From NCBI RefSeq assembly GCF_000272475.1, contig NZ_AKFJ01000081.1, positions 1-64,000 of the forward strand: a stretch of 64,000 nt of DNA, read 5' to 3'. How positions within the stretch are numbered: position 1 is the first letter of the stretch; each line of letters begins with the position of its first letter. The notes beneath the pieces were generated by a model, which saw nothing but the letters and a program-made list of their open reading frames with translations, had not been told where the DNA came from and searched no databases. Made by a program: the position numbers and the translations under genes. Shown in pieces: positions 42,465-50,696 of this stretch. Source of the DNA: Novosphingobium sp. Rr 2-17 (GTDB lineage Bacteria > Pseudomonadota > Alphaproteobacteria > Sphingomonadales > Sphingomonadaceae).

Positions 42465-43430
42465 ATGAACACCGGCGTGGACGCCGCTCCTGGATTGAAC
42501 GTGCTGCTCATCCTTAACGGCAAGGCCGCAGAGAACCAGCAGGTCCGCGACGCGGTACGGGCGGTTCGGGCCGATGGGCATCACGTGGAGGTTCGCGTCA
42601 CATGGGAAAGCGGCGATGCCGCGCGTTTCGCGCAGCAGGCTGTGACGGAGGCGCGCCAGGGCCGGGTGGATCGTATCGTCGCCGGCGGCGGCGATGGCAC
42701 GGTGAGTGCAGTATTCGCCGCCGCCCTGGCGGCAGGCTCCTTGGGGCAGTGTTCGTTCGGTGTCCTGCCGCTTGGTACGGCCAATGATTTCGCGCGTTCG
42801 ATAGGCATACCCGTAGACGACCTGACGGCGGCCTTGCGCTTGCCCCTTGCCTCGCCGGCACACTGGATCGACATGGGCGTTCTTGATGGCTGCCCTTTCG
42901 TCAATCTGGTGACGGGCGGTTTCGGGTCGCGGGTCACGGCAGAAACCGATCCTGCCCTGAAACGTGCGCTCGGTGGATTTGCCTATGTCCTGACCGGCCT
43001 GAGGCGCGCAAGAGAACTGGCGGCATGCAAAGGCCGCTTCACAGCCCAAGATTTCTCCTGGGAGGGATCGTTTCTCTCGTTCGCCATCGGTAATGGCAGG
43101 CAGGCAGGCGGTGGCATCCCGCTTTGCCCCGAAGCCTTGCTGGATGATGGCGAACTGGATCTGATGATCCTTCCGGAATTGAACCCGGAGGCAAGGCTGG
43201 ATGCCGTTGGCCGTTACCTGCAGGACGGCGCGGGCACCGTGGAGAGTTTCAAGATTACCGCTCGAAGCCCGTGGATCGCGTTCGAAGCCGATGAGGACAT
43301 CTTTATAAACCTTGATGGCGAGCCCCAGTCAGTTCGAAACTTCCGAGTAGAATGCCGCCGAAAGGTCCTTCCAGTCCACCTTGGCCATGCCTTGCTTTTG
43401 AAAGACGATATCCAACCCGGCGTTTGCTGA
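42465..43430 (+). CDS. YegS-like diacylglycerol/lipid kinase
   Basis: 321 aa. N-terminal nucleotide-binding lobe with LLILNGKAAENQQVRDAVRAV and the family signature IVAGGGDGTVSAVFAAAL (GGDGT), FGVLPLGTANDFARSIGIP. The C-terminal beta lobe has PFVNLVTGGFGSRVT, GSFLSFAIGNGRQAGGG and a final LDGEPQ metal-site segment. These are the parts of the DAGK_cat family that phosphorylate lipids. It begins 2 bases after the DUF2147 stop, suggesting an operon. Specific substrate is unknown. Confidence 0.88.
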   Translation: MNTGVDAAPGLNVLLILNGKAAENQQVRDAVRAVRADGHHVEVRVTWESGDAARFAQQAVTEARQGRVDRIVAGGGDGTVSAVFAAALAAGSLGQCSFGVLPLGTANDFARSIGIPVDDLTAALRLPLASPAHWIDMGVLDGCPFVNLVTGGFGSRVTAETDPALKRALGGFAYVLTGLRRARELAACKGRFTAQDFSWEGSFLSFAIGNGRQAGGGIPLCPEALLDDGELDLMILPELNPEARLDAVGRYLQDGAGTVESFKITARSPWIAFEADEDIFINLDGEPQSVRNFRVECRRKVLPVHLGHALLLKDDIQPGVC

Positions 43431-43528
43431 TGCGCGCCGCTTACCGACAGGCGGACTGAACCGCAGTTCATCGCAGCCTCACCGCGAATGAAACGGGCCA
43501 TTAACCAACGCTGTGGTAAAAGGTGCAC

Positions 43529-45298
43529 ATGACTGCGCAGCCTGCTGCCATCCAAGCTTCGTTTGAGAAGCAGATCGACCAGGCGATCATCGCAGTCGTC
43601 GGCTACTTTGTGCTGGCTGCGACGACCATTCATCTCACCACCGATGGCCGTAACATGGCGACCATGTGGCCCGCCGATGCGCTGATCCTGGCGCTGCTGC
43701 TGCGCAATCCCCGGAATCACTGGGGGGCGATCCTGGCGGCGGGCTGGATGGGCAATTTCCTGGCCAACGCGCTTACGCGGGACTGGGCGCCGGGGCTGAT
43801 CTTCTACGGCGCGATCAACATGACGCAGACGTGCCTGGCGGCCTGGCTGATCACGCGAAAACGGCCCGCCGACGATCTGCTGGCGGATGTGCCCACGGTG
43901 CTGCGCTTCGTGCTTTACGCCGGTATCGTCACGCCAGCGGCGGCGGCGGCGATCGGCGCGGGGCTGAGCGCGTGGAACTATGCGCAGCCCTTGGTGCCCT
44001 CGTTCGTGCGCTGGTATCTCAGCGTGGCGCTGGGTCTCCTGATCGTCACGCCGTTCGCCATGGCGGTGCTGAACAGCAGTTACCTCAAGCTGTTCCGGTC
44101 GCGATCGCGCGTGGAAAACATCCAGGCCGTGGCGCTGCAAGTGGTCAATTTGGTGGTGACGGTGGCGGTGTTCGGCCAGCACAGCCTGCCGCTGCTGTTC
44201 CTGCCGATGACCAGCGTAGTGCTTATCGCCTTCCGAATCGGGCGGCTGGGCACCATCCTGGCGGTGATGGTGGTAGGGGTGGCCGGCAGCGCTGCGATGT
44301 TCCTATACCATCCGATCTGGGTGATCGGCGGGGATGCCGCCGTTCAACAGTATTTTTTCCAGTTTTACCTTGTGATCATGCTGGTAACGACGCTGCCGGT
44401 GGCGACGGCGGTATCTTCGCGCTCGGAAGTGCTTGTGCGCTTGGCCGAGTGCGAGGAAGCGTTGGGGCTGATAACGGCGCATTCGCCCCAGGGCCTTCTG
44501 GGTTATAATTCGGTCGGCATCTGCCAATGGGCGCAAGGGCCGTTGAAGAGCTATCTGGGCGTCGAACCCGAGGCGATGATCGGCCGCTCGCTGGACGCGC
44601 TGGCGCTGCGCGCGGGCGACGTCGCTTCCGAACTGCTGGCGCAAGGCGGGCTTGCCGGTCGGCGCGCGGTGTTCGAATTCTCGCCCGTGTTGCGTCCCGC
44701 TCTCACGCTCGAAGCGTCGGTCGGCCTGGTGCGTCGCAACGGAATTTCCTGCGGAACAGTCGTGGCGCTGCGCGACCTCACGCGGCGCAAGGTCCAGGAA
44801 GTCGTGCTGCTTTCGCATCTCCAGCGCGACGGATTGACCGGCCTCGTCGACAGCCCAGGCTTTCGCAAGCACTTGCACGCCTCTTTCGGCGATGGCGGGC
44901 GGCAGGCCACGCTGGCGTTGATCGATATCGATCGCTTCAAGTCCATCAACGACGCCCACGGCCATGCGATCGGCGATGCGGTGCTGATCGAGATTTGCAA
45001 GCGGCTCAAGGCAGTGACTCGCGACGAGGATGTGCTGGCGCGCGTCGGCGGAGACGAGTTCGCCGTCCTGCTGCGCTGCGATCTGGAAACCGCGCGCGCC
45101 GTGTGCGAGCGCATGGTCGATGAAGTGCGTTCGGCACCGGTCTTTACCGACGGATCGGTGTCAGTGCTGGCCTCGATCAGTTGCGGGCTGGCGGAGTACC
45201 GACCCGGCATTTCACCCGACGCCGTGCTGCAATTGGCCTATTCCGCGCTTCACGCCTTGAAGCGCAGTGGTCGGAACGGGGTGCGCGCGGTGGCCTGA
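43529..45298 (+). CDS. MASE1-GGDEF diguanylate cyclase
   Basis: 589 aa. Residues ~15-300 form a MASE1 membrane sensor with about eight hydrophobic segments (TIHLTTDGRNMATMWPADALILALLLRN, LRFVLYAGIVTPAAAAAIGAGL, and others). A PAS-like domain (HSPQGLLGYNSVGICQWAQGPLKSYLGVEPEAMIGRSL) precedes the GGDEF domain: RDGLTGLVDSPGF, LALIDIDRFKSINDAHGHAIGDAVL and an intact RVGGDEFAVLL active site, so it should make c-di-GMP. No RxxD inhibitory site is seen five residues before GGDEF. AAAGG lies five bases before the ATG. Confidence 0.9.
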   Translation: MTAQPAAIQASFEKQIDQAIIAVVGYFVLAATTIHLTTDGRNMATMWPADALILALLLRNPRNHWGAILAAGWMGNFLANALTRDWAPGLIFYGAINMTQTCLAAWLITRKRPADDLLADVPTVLRFVLYAGIVTPAAAAAIGAGLSAWNYAQPLVPSFVRWYLSVALGLLIVTPFAMAVLNSSYLKLFRSRSRVENIQAVALQVVNLVVTVAVFGQHSLPLLFLPMTSVVLIAFRIGRLGTILAVMVVGVAGSAAMFLYHPIWVIGGDAAVQQYFFQFYLVIMLVTTLPVATAVSSRSEVLVRLAECEEALGLITAHSPQGLLGYNSVGICQWAQGPLKSYLGVEPEAMIGRSLDALALRAGDVASELLAQGGLAGRRAVFEFSPVLRPALTLEASVGLVRRNGISCGTVVALRDLTRRKVQEVVLLSHLQRDGLTGLVDSPGFRKHLHASFGDGGRQATLALIDIDRFKSINDAHGHAIGDAVLIEICKRLKAVTRDEDVLARVGGDEFAVLLRCDLETARAVCERMVDEVRSAPVFTDGSVSVLASISCGLAEYRPGISPDAVLQLAYSALHALKRSGRNGVRAVA

Positions 45299-45350
45299 TC
45301 GGGCTTAACCGCACCTTATGCGCACGTTATCGACACTGTATCGCAGCGGC

Positions 45351-47729
45351 CTACAGCGGGCTGCCGTTCTCGTCGCGATAGATGTCGCGCCGACCGACAT
45401 GGTTGGCAGGGCCGACGTAGCCGTCCTGCTCCATCCGCTCCACCCACTTGGCAGCCGTGTTATACCCCACCCCCATCTGCCGCTGGAGCCAGGAAACCGA
45501 GACTTTCTGGTTTTCGAACACCAGTTGGCAGACCTGCCGATACTTGCGCTCGTCCGGCTGATCGGAAGCCGTGGCATCGAGATCGTCGAACCCGAACGAG
45601 CCGCCTTCCGGCTCTTCGGTCACCGCATCGACATAGCTCGGCTTGCCTTGTCCGCGCCAATAATCGGCGACATGCTCGACCTCTTCATCGGACACGAAAG
45701 GCCCGTGAACCCGCCGAATTGGGTCGGTTGCGGGCTTGTAGAGCATGTCGCCCTTGCCCAGCAGTTGCTCGGCGCCTTGCTCGCCCAGGATGGTCCGACT
45801 GTCGATCCGGCTGGTGACCGCGAAGGAAATACGCGTCGGCAGGTTGGCTTTGATGACGCCGGTGATGACGTCCACCGAAGGGCGCTGCGTCGCCATGATA
45901 AGGTGGATGCCGGCAGCGCGGCTCTTTTGCGAAAGCCGCTGGATCAGCACTTCGATTTCCTTGCCGACGGTCACCATGAGGTCGGCCAATTCGTCGACAA
46001 TCAGGACGATCTGGGGCAGCGCCTCGTAATCGAGCTGGCGATCTTCATACAGCTCCTCGCCGGTATCGGGATCGAAACCGATCTGGATACGCCGCCCCAG
46101 CGGCTTGCCCTTCGCAGCGGCGGCGCGGACTTTATCGTTGAAACCCGCCAGGTTACGCACCGAAATCTCGCTCATCTGGCGATAGCGGCGCTCCATCTCC
46201 TCGACCGCCCACTTGAGCGCGCGCACTGCCTTGGGCGGCTCTGTCACCACTGGCGACAGCAAGTGCGGGATGTCGTCGTAGCTCTTGAGTTCCAGCACCT
46301 TGGGATCGACCAGGATCAGCCGGCACTGCGCCGGCGTGCGCCGATACAGCAGCGACAGCAGGATGCAGTTGAGGCCGACGGACTTACCCGACCCGGTGGT
46401 GCCTGCGACCAGCAAGTGCGGCATCGTCGCCAAGTCGGCCACCACCGGCTCGCCAGCGATGTCCTTGCCCAGGATGATCGGGAGCATACCCTTGTGATGG
46501 GCGAAGGCTTCGGACGCTACCATCTCCTTGAACGACACCATCTGCCGATCGGCGTTGGGCAATTCGATGCCCATGACGGTGCGTCCGGGGATAGACGAGA
46601 CGCGCGCCGAAATCGCGCTCATGTTGCGGGCGATATCGTCGGCCAGGCCGATCACGCGGCTGGCCTTGATGCCTGCTGCCGGCTCCAACTCGTACATGGT
46701 CACCACCGGGCCGGTGCGAACTGCCGTGATCTCGCCCTTGACGTTGAAGTCGTCGAGCACGGTTTCCAGCAGTCGCGCGTTGCGCTCGAGGCTGAGCTTG
46801 TCGATCTTGGGCTGGGAGTTGGGAAGCGGATCATCCAGAAGATCGAGGCCGGGCAGTTCGTACTTGTCGAACATGTCCTTCTGGCGACTGCCCGGACCCA
46901 GTTGCGCGGGGATGGCACTGGTCCTGGGATCGGAAATCTCCGGCGCCTTGCGCGGCTTGTCCGCGGTCGGCGCGGGGGCGCTTTCGGGAGTGCGGGCGGC
47001 GGGCTCTGGCCGTGCCTTGTCGCGGACAGGCGCATCGGGTGCGAACGGGGCTTCCGGTGCGGGCAAGCTGCGCGGCAAGCGCCCGAGGCGACCGGGCAAG
47101 GTCAGCAGCCGTCCCCAGTCGAGCGCGAAGATGCGGCCAGCCAGGAACACGCCCACGACGAGGCACACCAGCGCCAGCGCCAGCACGATCCACGCCTGCG
47201 CCAGCGGCGGGGCCAGCCCGGCCAAGGCCTGGATCGCCTTGGCGCCCAGCAGGCCGGAGATGCCGCCCATCGAGGCGGGCAAGGTGCCGCCGGGCTGAGT
47301 GAACCACAGCGAAAGCACCGTCGCGATCAGCAGCATCGCCAGCGCCAGGCCCGCGACCGGGCGCCACCAGCGCTGCCGCGAATGCTCGACCTCGCTGTCG
47401 TCTTCTTCGACCAGCAGCCACAGCTTGCGGGCAAAAACGTAGAGCAGCGGCACGAACAGCGCGGCGACCGGGCCGAACAGGAACAGGGCGCGCTCAGCAG
47501 TCCAGGCGCCGGTAGGCCCCATCCAGTTCTGCACATCGCCGCCCGCCGCCGTCGAGGCGGACGGATCGGTCTGGTGATAGCTGGCCAGCGACAACGCCAG
47601 GAAAGCCATGGCAGCGAACAGCACCAGCGCGCCGGAAAGCTCGCCCGCGCGTCGCAGCGAACGCCGCAGTACTGCGCGCCAGTCCGGCCTCGCTATACGC
47701 CGCCCGGGCTGGCTGGGCCGTGTCGCCAT
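45351..47729 (-). CDS. ftsK: DNA translocase FtsK
   Basis: 792 aa. Four membrane segments in residues ~30-190 anchor it at the septum (VLFAAMAFLALSLASY, LFLFGPVAALFVPLLYVF, GLALAMLLIATVLSLW, AWIVLALALVCLVVGVFLAG). A Pro-rich linker leads to the alpha domain (DFNVKGEITAVRTGPVVTMYE) and the RecA-like motor: Walker A LLVAGTTGSGKSVG, Walker B IVLIVDELADLM, and ATQRPSVDVITG. The C-terminal gamma winged helix (VSVSWLQRQMGVGYNTAAKWVERMEQDG) recognises KOPS. The linker is short compared with E. coli. A large open frame on the opposite strand is a shadow of this gene. Confidence 0.95.
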   Translation of the reverse strand: MATRPSQPGRRIARPDWRAVLRRSLRRAGELSGALVLFAAMAFLALSLASYHQTDPSASTAAGGDVQNWMGPTGAWTAERALFLFGPVAALFVPLLYVFARKLWLLVEEDDSEVEHSRQRWWRPVAGLALAMLLIATVLSLWFTQPGGTLPASMGGISGLLGAKAIQALAGLAPPLAQAWIVLALALVCLVVGVFLAGRIFALDWGRLLTLPGRLGRLPRSLPAPEAPFAPDAPVRDKARPEPAARTPESAPAPTADKPRKAPEISDPRTSAIPAQLGPGSRQKDMFDKYELPGLDLLDDPLPNSQPKIDKLSLERNARLLETVLDDFNVKGEITAVRTGPVVTMYELEPAAGIKASRVIGLADDIARNMSAISARVSSIPGRTVMGIELPNADRQMVSFKEMVASEAFAHHKGMLPIILGKDIAGEPVVADLATMPHLLVAGTTGSGKSVGLNCILLSLLYRRTPAQCRLILVDPKVLELKSYDDIPHLLSPVVTEPPKAVRALKWAVEEMERRYRQMSEISVRNLAGFNDKVRAAAAKGKPLGRRIQIGFDPDTGEELYEDRQLDYEALPQIVLIVDELADLMVTVGKEIEVLIQRLSQKSRAAGIHLIMATQRPSVDVITGVIKANLPTRISFAVTSRIDSRTILGEQGAEQLLGKGDMLYKPATDPIRRVHGPFVSDEEVEHVADYWRGQGKPSYVDAVTEEPEGGSFGFDDLDATASDQPDERKYRQVCQLVFENQKVSVSWLQRQMGVGYNTAAKWVERMEQDGYVGPANHVGRRDIYRDENGSPL

Positions 47730-47794
47730 GGAAAATCCTTGTGAAGTACGGCGTGAATTACAGCGGCGATTATGCGGCCTGGCGGGACTCCCCG

Positions 47795-48358
47795 TCAAGA
47801 ATAGACCGGGAACATTGCGGTGGACGCCGTCGCCAGCCCGTCGATCGCGGCCCAGCGAGTAATCCCATAGGCGTGGGCGCGTCGCGCTGTCATCCCGCCC
47901 AGCGCGATAACAGGGAGCCGGGAATGGGTCGAAAGCAGCCGGAACCGGGCAGGCCCAAGCGGGGCTGCCCCCGGATGCGAGCGGGTCGGAAACACGGGTG
48001 AGAGCATGATCGCGTCGGCGCGTTTGGCCTGAGCGATGTCGCGTAGCGAATGGGCGGTTACCAGTCGCGTCGTCGCCGGACCTTTGGTCAACGCGGCTGC
48101 CGATCCATAGGCACCGTCCGCGCTCCATAGCCGTGCCTGCATCGCCGAGCCGGACAGGACCACCCAATGGCCACAGGCATGAGCCACCCGCCGCAGCGCC
48201 TTGAACCGCGCACGCCGGGCTGGTGGCGACAAATGGTAGTGCCGGAAGATCAGGCCCGACCCCCTGGGCAAGCGTCTCAGTGCCCGTTCCAGCCCCCCGT
48301 CGTTGCGCGCATCGCTGACAAGCCAAACAAGCGGAAGGGACGGCTGGCGGATCGGCAC
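47795..48358 (-). CDS. ThiE-like thiamine phosphate synthase family protein
   Basis: 187 aa from GTG at 48358 (195 from ATG at 48382). TIM-barrel segments: LPLVWLVSDARNDGGLERALRRLPRGSGLIFRHYHL, HWVVLSGSAMQARLWSADGAYG, LVTAHSLRDIAQAKRADAIMLSPVFPTRSHPGAAPLG and LPVIALGGMTARRA. SPVFPTxSHPGA and GGM match the phosphate-binding parts of ThiE. The chain is shorter than typical ThiE and some pyrimidine-site residues seem changed, so it may be a paralogue of altered role. Its start region overlaps that of the YggS-like gene. Confidence 0.75.
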   Translation of the reverse strand: MPIRQPSLPLVWLVSDARNDGGLERALRRLPRGSGLIFRHYHLSPPARRARFKALRRVAHACGHWVVLSGSAMQARLWSADGAYGSAAALTKGPATTRLVTAHSLRDIAQAKRADAIMLSPVFPTRSHPGAAPLGPARFRLLSTHSRLPVIALGGMTARRAHAYGITRWAAIDGLATASTAMFPVYS

Positions 48359-48365
48359 TGGATCG

Positions 48366-48371
48366 CTATAG
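48366..48371. promoter_or_regulatory. Palindromic -10 shared by divergent genes
   Basis: CTATAG reads the same on both strands. Rightward, its end is nine bases before the YggS-like ATG (48381); leftward, a start would fall seven bases on, near the GTG at 48358. GCTGGC occurs 17 bases from it on each strand, at the -35 position. A single symmetrical element may drive both genes. Inferred from sequence only. Confidence 0.4.
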
Positions 48372-48380
48372 CAGCGCGCC

Positions 48381-49043
48381 ATGGAACAGCCAGCCACTCC
48401 TCTTGAAGCCGTGCGCGACCGGATCGCCCAAGCCGCGCGCATCGCCGGTCGCGATCCCGCCGCCGTCCAACTTATCGCCATTTCCAAGACCCATCCGGCC
48501 GATGCGATCACACCGCTGATCGATCAGGGCCAGCGCGTGTTCGGCGAAAATCGCGTGCAGGAGGCGCAATCCAAGTGGCCGGCACTGCTCGAAGCGACGC
48601 CGGGCCTGTCGCTGCATCTGGTCGGCCAGCTCCAATCGAACAAGGCGGACGACGCCGTCGCGCTGTTCGATTGCATCCATTCGCTCGACCGCCCTTCGCT
48701 CGTTACGGCGCTGGGCAAAGCGATGGACAAGGCCGGGCGTCAAGTCCCGTGCTTCCTGCAGGTCAACATCGGTGCGGAGGAGCAGAAGGGTGGCTGTGCG
48801 ATCACTGAAGTTCCGACGCTGCTTGCGCTTGCCCGCGACGCGCAAGTGCCGGTGGCAGGCCTGATGTGCGTGCCGCCTGCCGGGATCGAGGCCGCGCCGT
48901 TCTTCGCCCTCCTCGCCAAGATCGCTGCGGACCAGGGCCTGGCGCAGTTGTCTATGGGTATGAGCGATGACTTCGAAACCGCGGTGATGCTGGGCGCCAC
49001 CCACGTTCGCGTCGGCAGTGCCTTGTTCGGGACGCGCGGCTAA
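48381..49043 (+). CDS. YggS-family PLP homeostasis protein
   Basis: 220 aa alanine-racemase-fold protein that binds pyridoxal phosphate and helps balance vitamin B6 pools. The PLP lysine is in LIAISKTHPADAI; GENRVQEAQSKW, LHLVGQLQSNKADDAV, FLQVNIGAEEQKGG, GLMCVPP, LSMGMSDDFETAVMLGATHVRVGSALFG give all family motifs. No catalytic activity is expected. A hairpin pair (AGACC/GGGTCT and AACCGCC/GGCGGTT) follows the stop and probably ends transcription. Confidence 0.92.
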   Translation: MEQPATPLEAVRDRIAQAARIAGRDPAAVQLIAISKTHPADAITPLIDQGQRVFGENRVQEAQSKWPALLEATPGLSLHLVGQLQSNKADDAVALFDCIHSLDRPSLVTALGKAMDKAGRQVPCFLQVNIGAEEQKGGCAITEVPTLLALARDAQVPVAGLMCVPPAGIEAAPFFALLAKIAADQGLAQLSMGMSDDFETAVMLGATHVRVGSALFGTRG

Positions 49044-49114
49044 AGACCTCCGGGTCTCTACCTAGTGAAATCGAGCCAACCGCCAGTAGGCGGTTAAATC
49101 TCTGACACCAACGG
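49044..49114 (+). terminator. Terminator-like hairpins after YggS gene
   Basis: AGACC-TCC-GGGTCT comes directly after the stop; then AACCGCC-AGTA-GGCGGTT is followed by AAATCTC. Neither has a long T-tract, so termination is only likely. The remaining bases to 49243 hold no gene. Confidence 0.45.
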
Positions 49115-49243
49115 ACTTCATGCAAAACAATCTGTCGTAGGCGGATTGTATTCTGTCGCATGCCGAATAGTCTGGCGTCCAAATGGGCATGGTCGGTGGC
49201 GTTACCGGGCACCGCCTGACAACGGACTTGGAGCCTCAGCGAC

Positions 49244-50683
49244 ATGACTTTGTGCGACAGATTGAAGCGCGGCGCGGTGCTAGCCGCATCGCCGGCGGCG
49301 CTGGCCCTTTGCATGGTGAGTGTGCTGGGAGCGCCTGCCCAAGCGGCGCCCGCCAAGGTTGCCGCGAAGGCGATCGATGCGCTGTCGGTGCCGGTTGAGT
49401 ACCACACGCTCGCGAACGGCCTGAAGATCGTGATCTCGCCCGACCATTCGGTGCCCACCGCCACGGTCGGCGTATATTACGGGATCGGCTTTCGCATCGA
49501 GCCTAAGGATCGCACCGGTTTCGCCCACTTGTTCGAACACATGATGTTTCAGGGATCGCAGAACCTGGGCAAAGCGCAGTTCATCAATCTGGTGAACAGC
49601 AACGGCGGCCAGCTCAACGGCTCGACCCGCTTCGACTTCACCAATTATTACGAAGTCGTGCCCAGCAACACGACCGAGACGTTCATCTGGGCCGAAGCGG
49701 ACCGGATGAAGGGCCTCGACATCACCCAGGCGAACCTGACCAACCAGCAAGGGGTCGTGAAGAACGAGGTCAAGGTCAACGTCCTCAACCAGCCTTACGG
49801 CGGCTTCCCGTGGATCGACCTGCCAATGGCGGCGAACACCAACTGGTACAACGCGCATAACTTTTACGGTGATCTGAAAGAAATCGACGCGGCGACGCTG
49901 GCCGACGTGCAGGCGTTCTTCAAGGATTACTATGCGCCCAACAACGCCGTACTGGTGGTGGCGGGAGACGTCGATCCGGCGCAAGTCATGGCCTGGGCGC
50001 AGAAGTACTTCGGGCCGATCCCGCGCAGCGCCGCGCTTAAGTTTCCCGACATTTCCGAGCCGCGCCAGACGGTTGAGAAGCGCACCGAAAAGGTGGACAA
50101 GCTGGCCCCGCAGCCAGCTCTGGCCTGGGGCTATCACTTGCCGCCCAAGGGCACACCCGAATGGGCGGCGATGCGCCTGATCGATCTGATGCTGATTCAG
50201 GGCGGCGACAGCCGGCTGACGCGGGTGCTGGTCAACCAGAAGGGCTACGCTGGTTCGGTCGATGGCGGCATCAACTGGCCGCTGGGCAATGCCTATGACT
50301 ACAACGGGCCGATGCTGTGGTCGGGGATGCTGATCCACGGCCCCGAAGTGACCGACGATCAGATTCTGGCGCAGATCGACACGGTGGTGAAGGACTTGCA
50401 GACCAAGCCGGTCAGCGCCGCCGAACTGGCGCGTGCCAAGACCAAGGCGCGATCCGAGCTGTACGACGTGGTCGGTTCCGCCACCCGCTTTGGTCTCGTC
50501 AATCTGCTGGGCAGCTTCGCGCTGTTCGATGGCGATCCGGGGCGGATAAACCGGTTGGAAAAGGAGATCGACGCGGTGACGCCCGATCTCATCCGCAAGA
50601 CCGCGCGCGAATATCTGCGGCCGACCAACCGCACGATCATCAGCCTTAAGCCCGGCGCCGCTGCGGCCCCGGCCACCAAGTAA
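49244..50683 (+). CDS. M16B zinc peptidase, catalytic subunit
   Basis: 479 aa with a signal-like N-terminus (residues 1-36, ending GAPAQAA). The inverted zinc motif HLFEHMMF (HxxEH) at ~108 and the distal glutamate in GVVKNEVKVNVLNQPYGG (~178) are intact; DVKAFFKDYYAPNNAVLVVAGDV-like segments and DSRLTRVLVNQKGYA complete the two-domain clam shell. Sphingomonas sp. A1 has a comparable heterodimeric periplasmic M16B peptidase made from an active and an inactive chain. Coupled to the next gene by 13 bases. Confidence 0.9.
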   Translation: MTLCDRLKRGAVLAASPAALALCMVSVLGAPAQAAPAKVAAKAIDALSVPVEYHTLANGLKIVISPDHSVPTATVGVYYGIGFRIEPKDRTGFAHLFEHMMFQGSQNLGKAQFINLVNSNGGQLNGSTRFDFTNYYEVVPSNTTETFIWAEADRMKGLDITQANLTNQQGVVKNEVKVNVLNQPYGGFPWIDLPMAANTNWYNAHNFYGDLKEIDAATLADVQAFFKDYYAPNNAVLVVAGDVDPAQVMAWAQKYFGPIPRSAALKFPDISEPRQTVEKRTEKVDKLAPQPALAWGYHLPPKGTPEWAAMRLIDLMLIQGGDSRLTRVLVNQKGYAGSVDGGINWPLGNAYDYNGPMLWSGMLIHGPEVTDDQILAQIDTVVKDLQTKPVSAAELARAKTKARSELYDVVGSATRFGLVNLLGSFALFDGDPGRINRLEKEIDAVTPDLIRKTAREYLRPTNRTIISLKPGAAAAPATK

Positions 50684-50696
50684 GGAGGGCGACGCG

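Noticed and set aside
45318-47744. An ~800-codon open frame antisense to ftsK
   Set aside because: It is a shadow created by GC-rich codon bias; its product has His/Arg-rich low-complexity sequence, while the opposite strand encodes complete FtsK.
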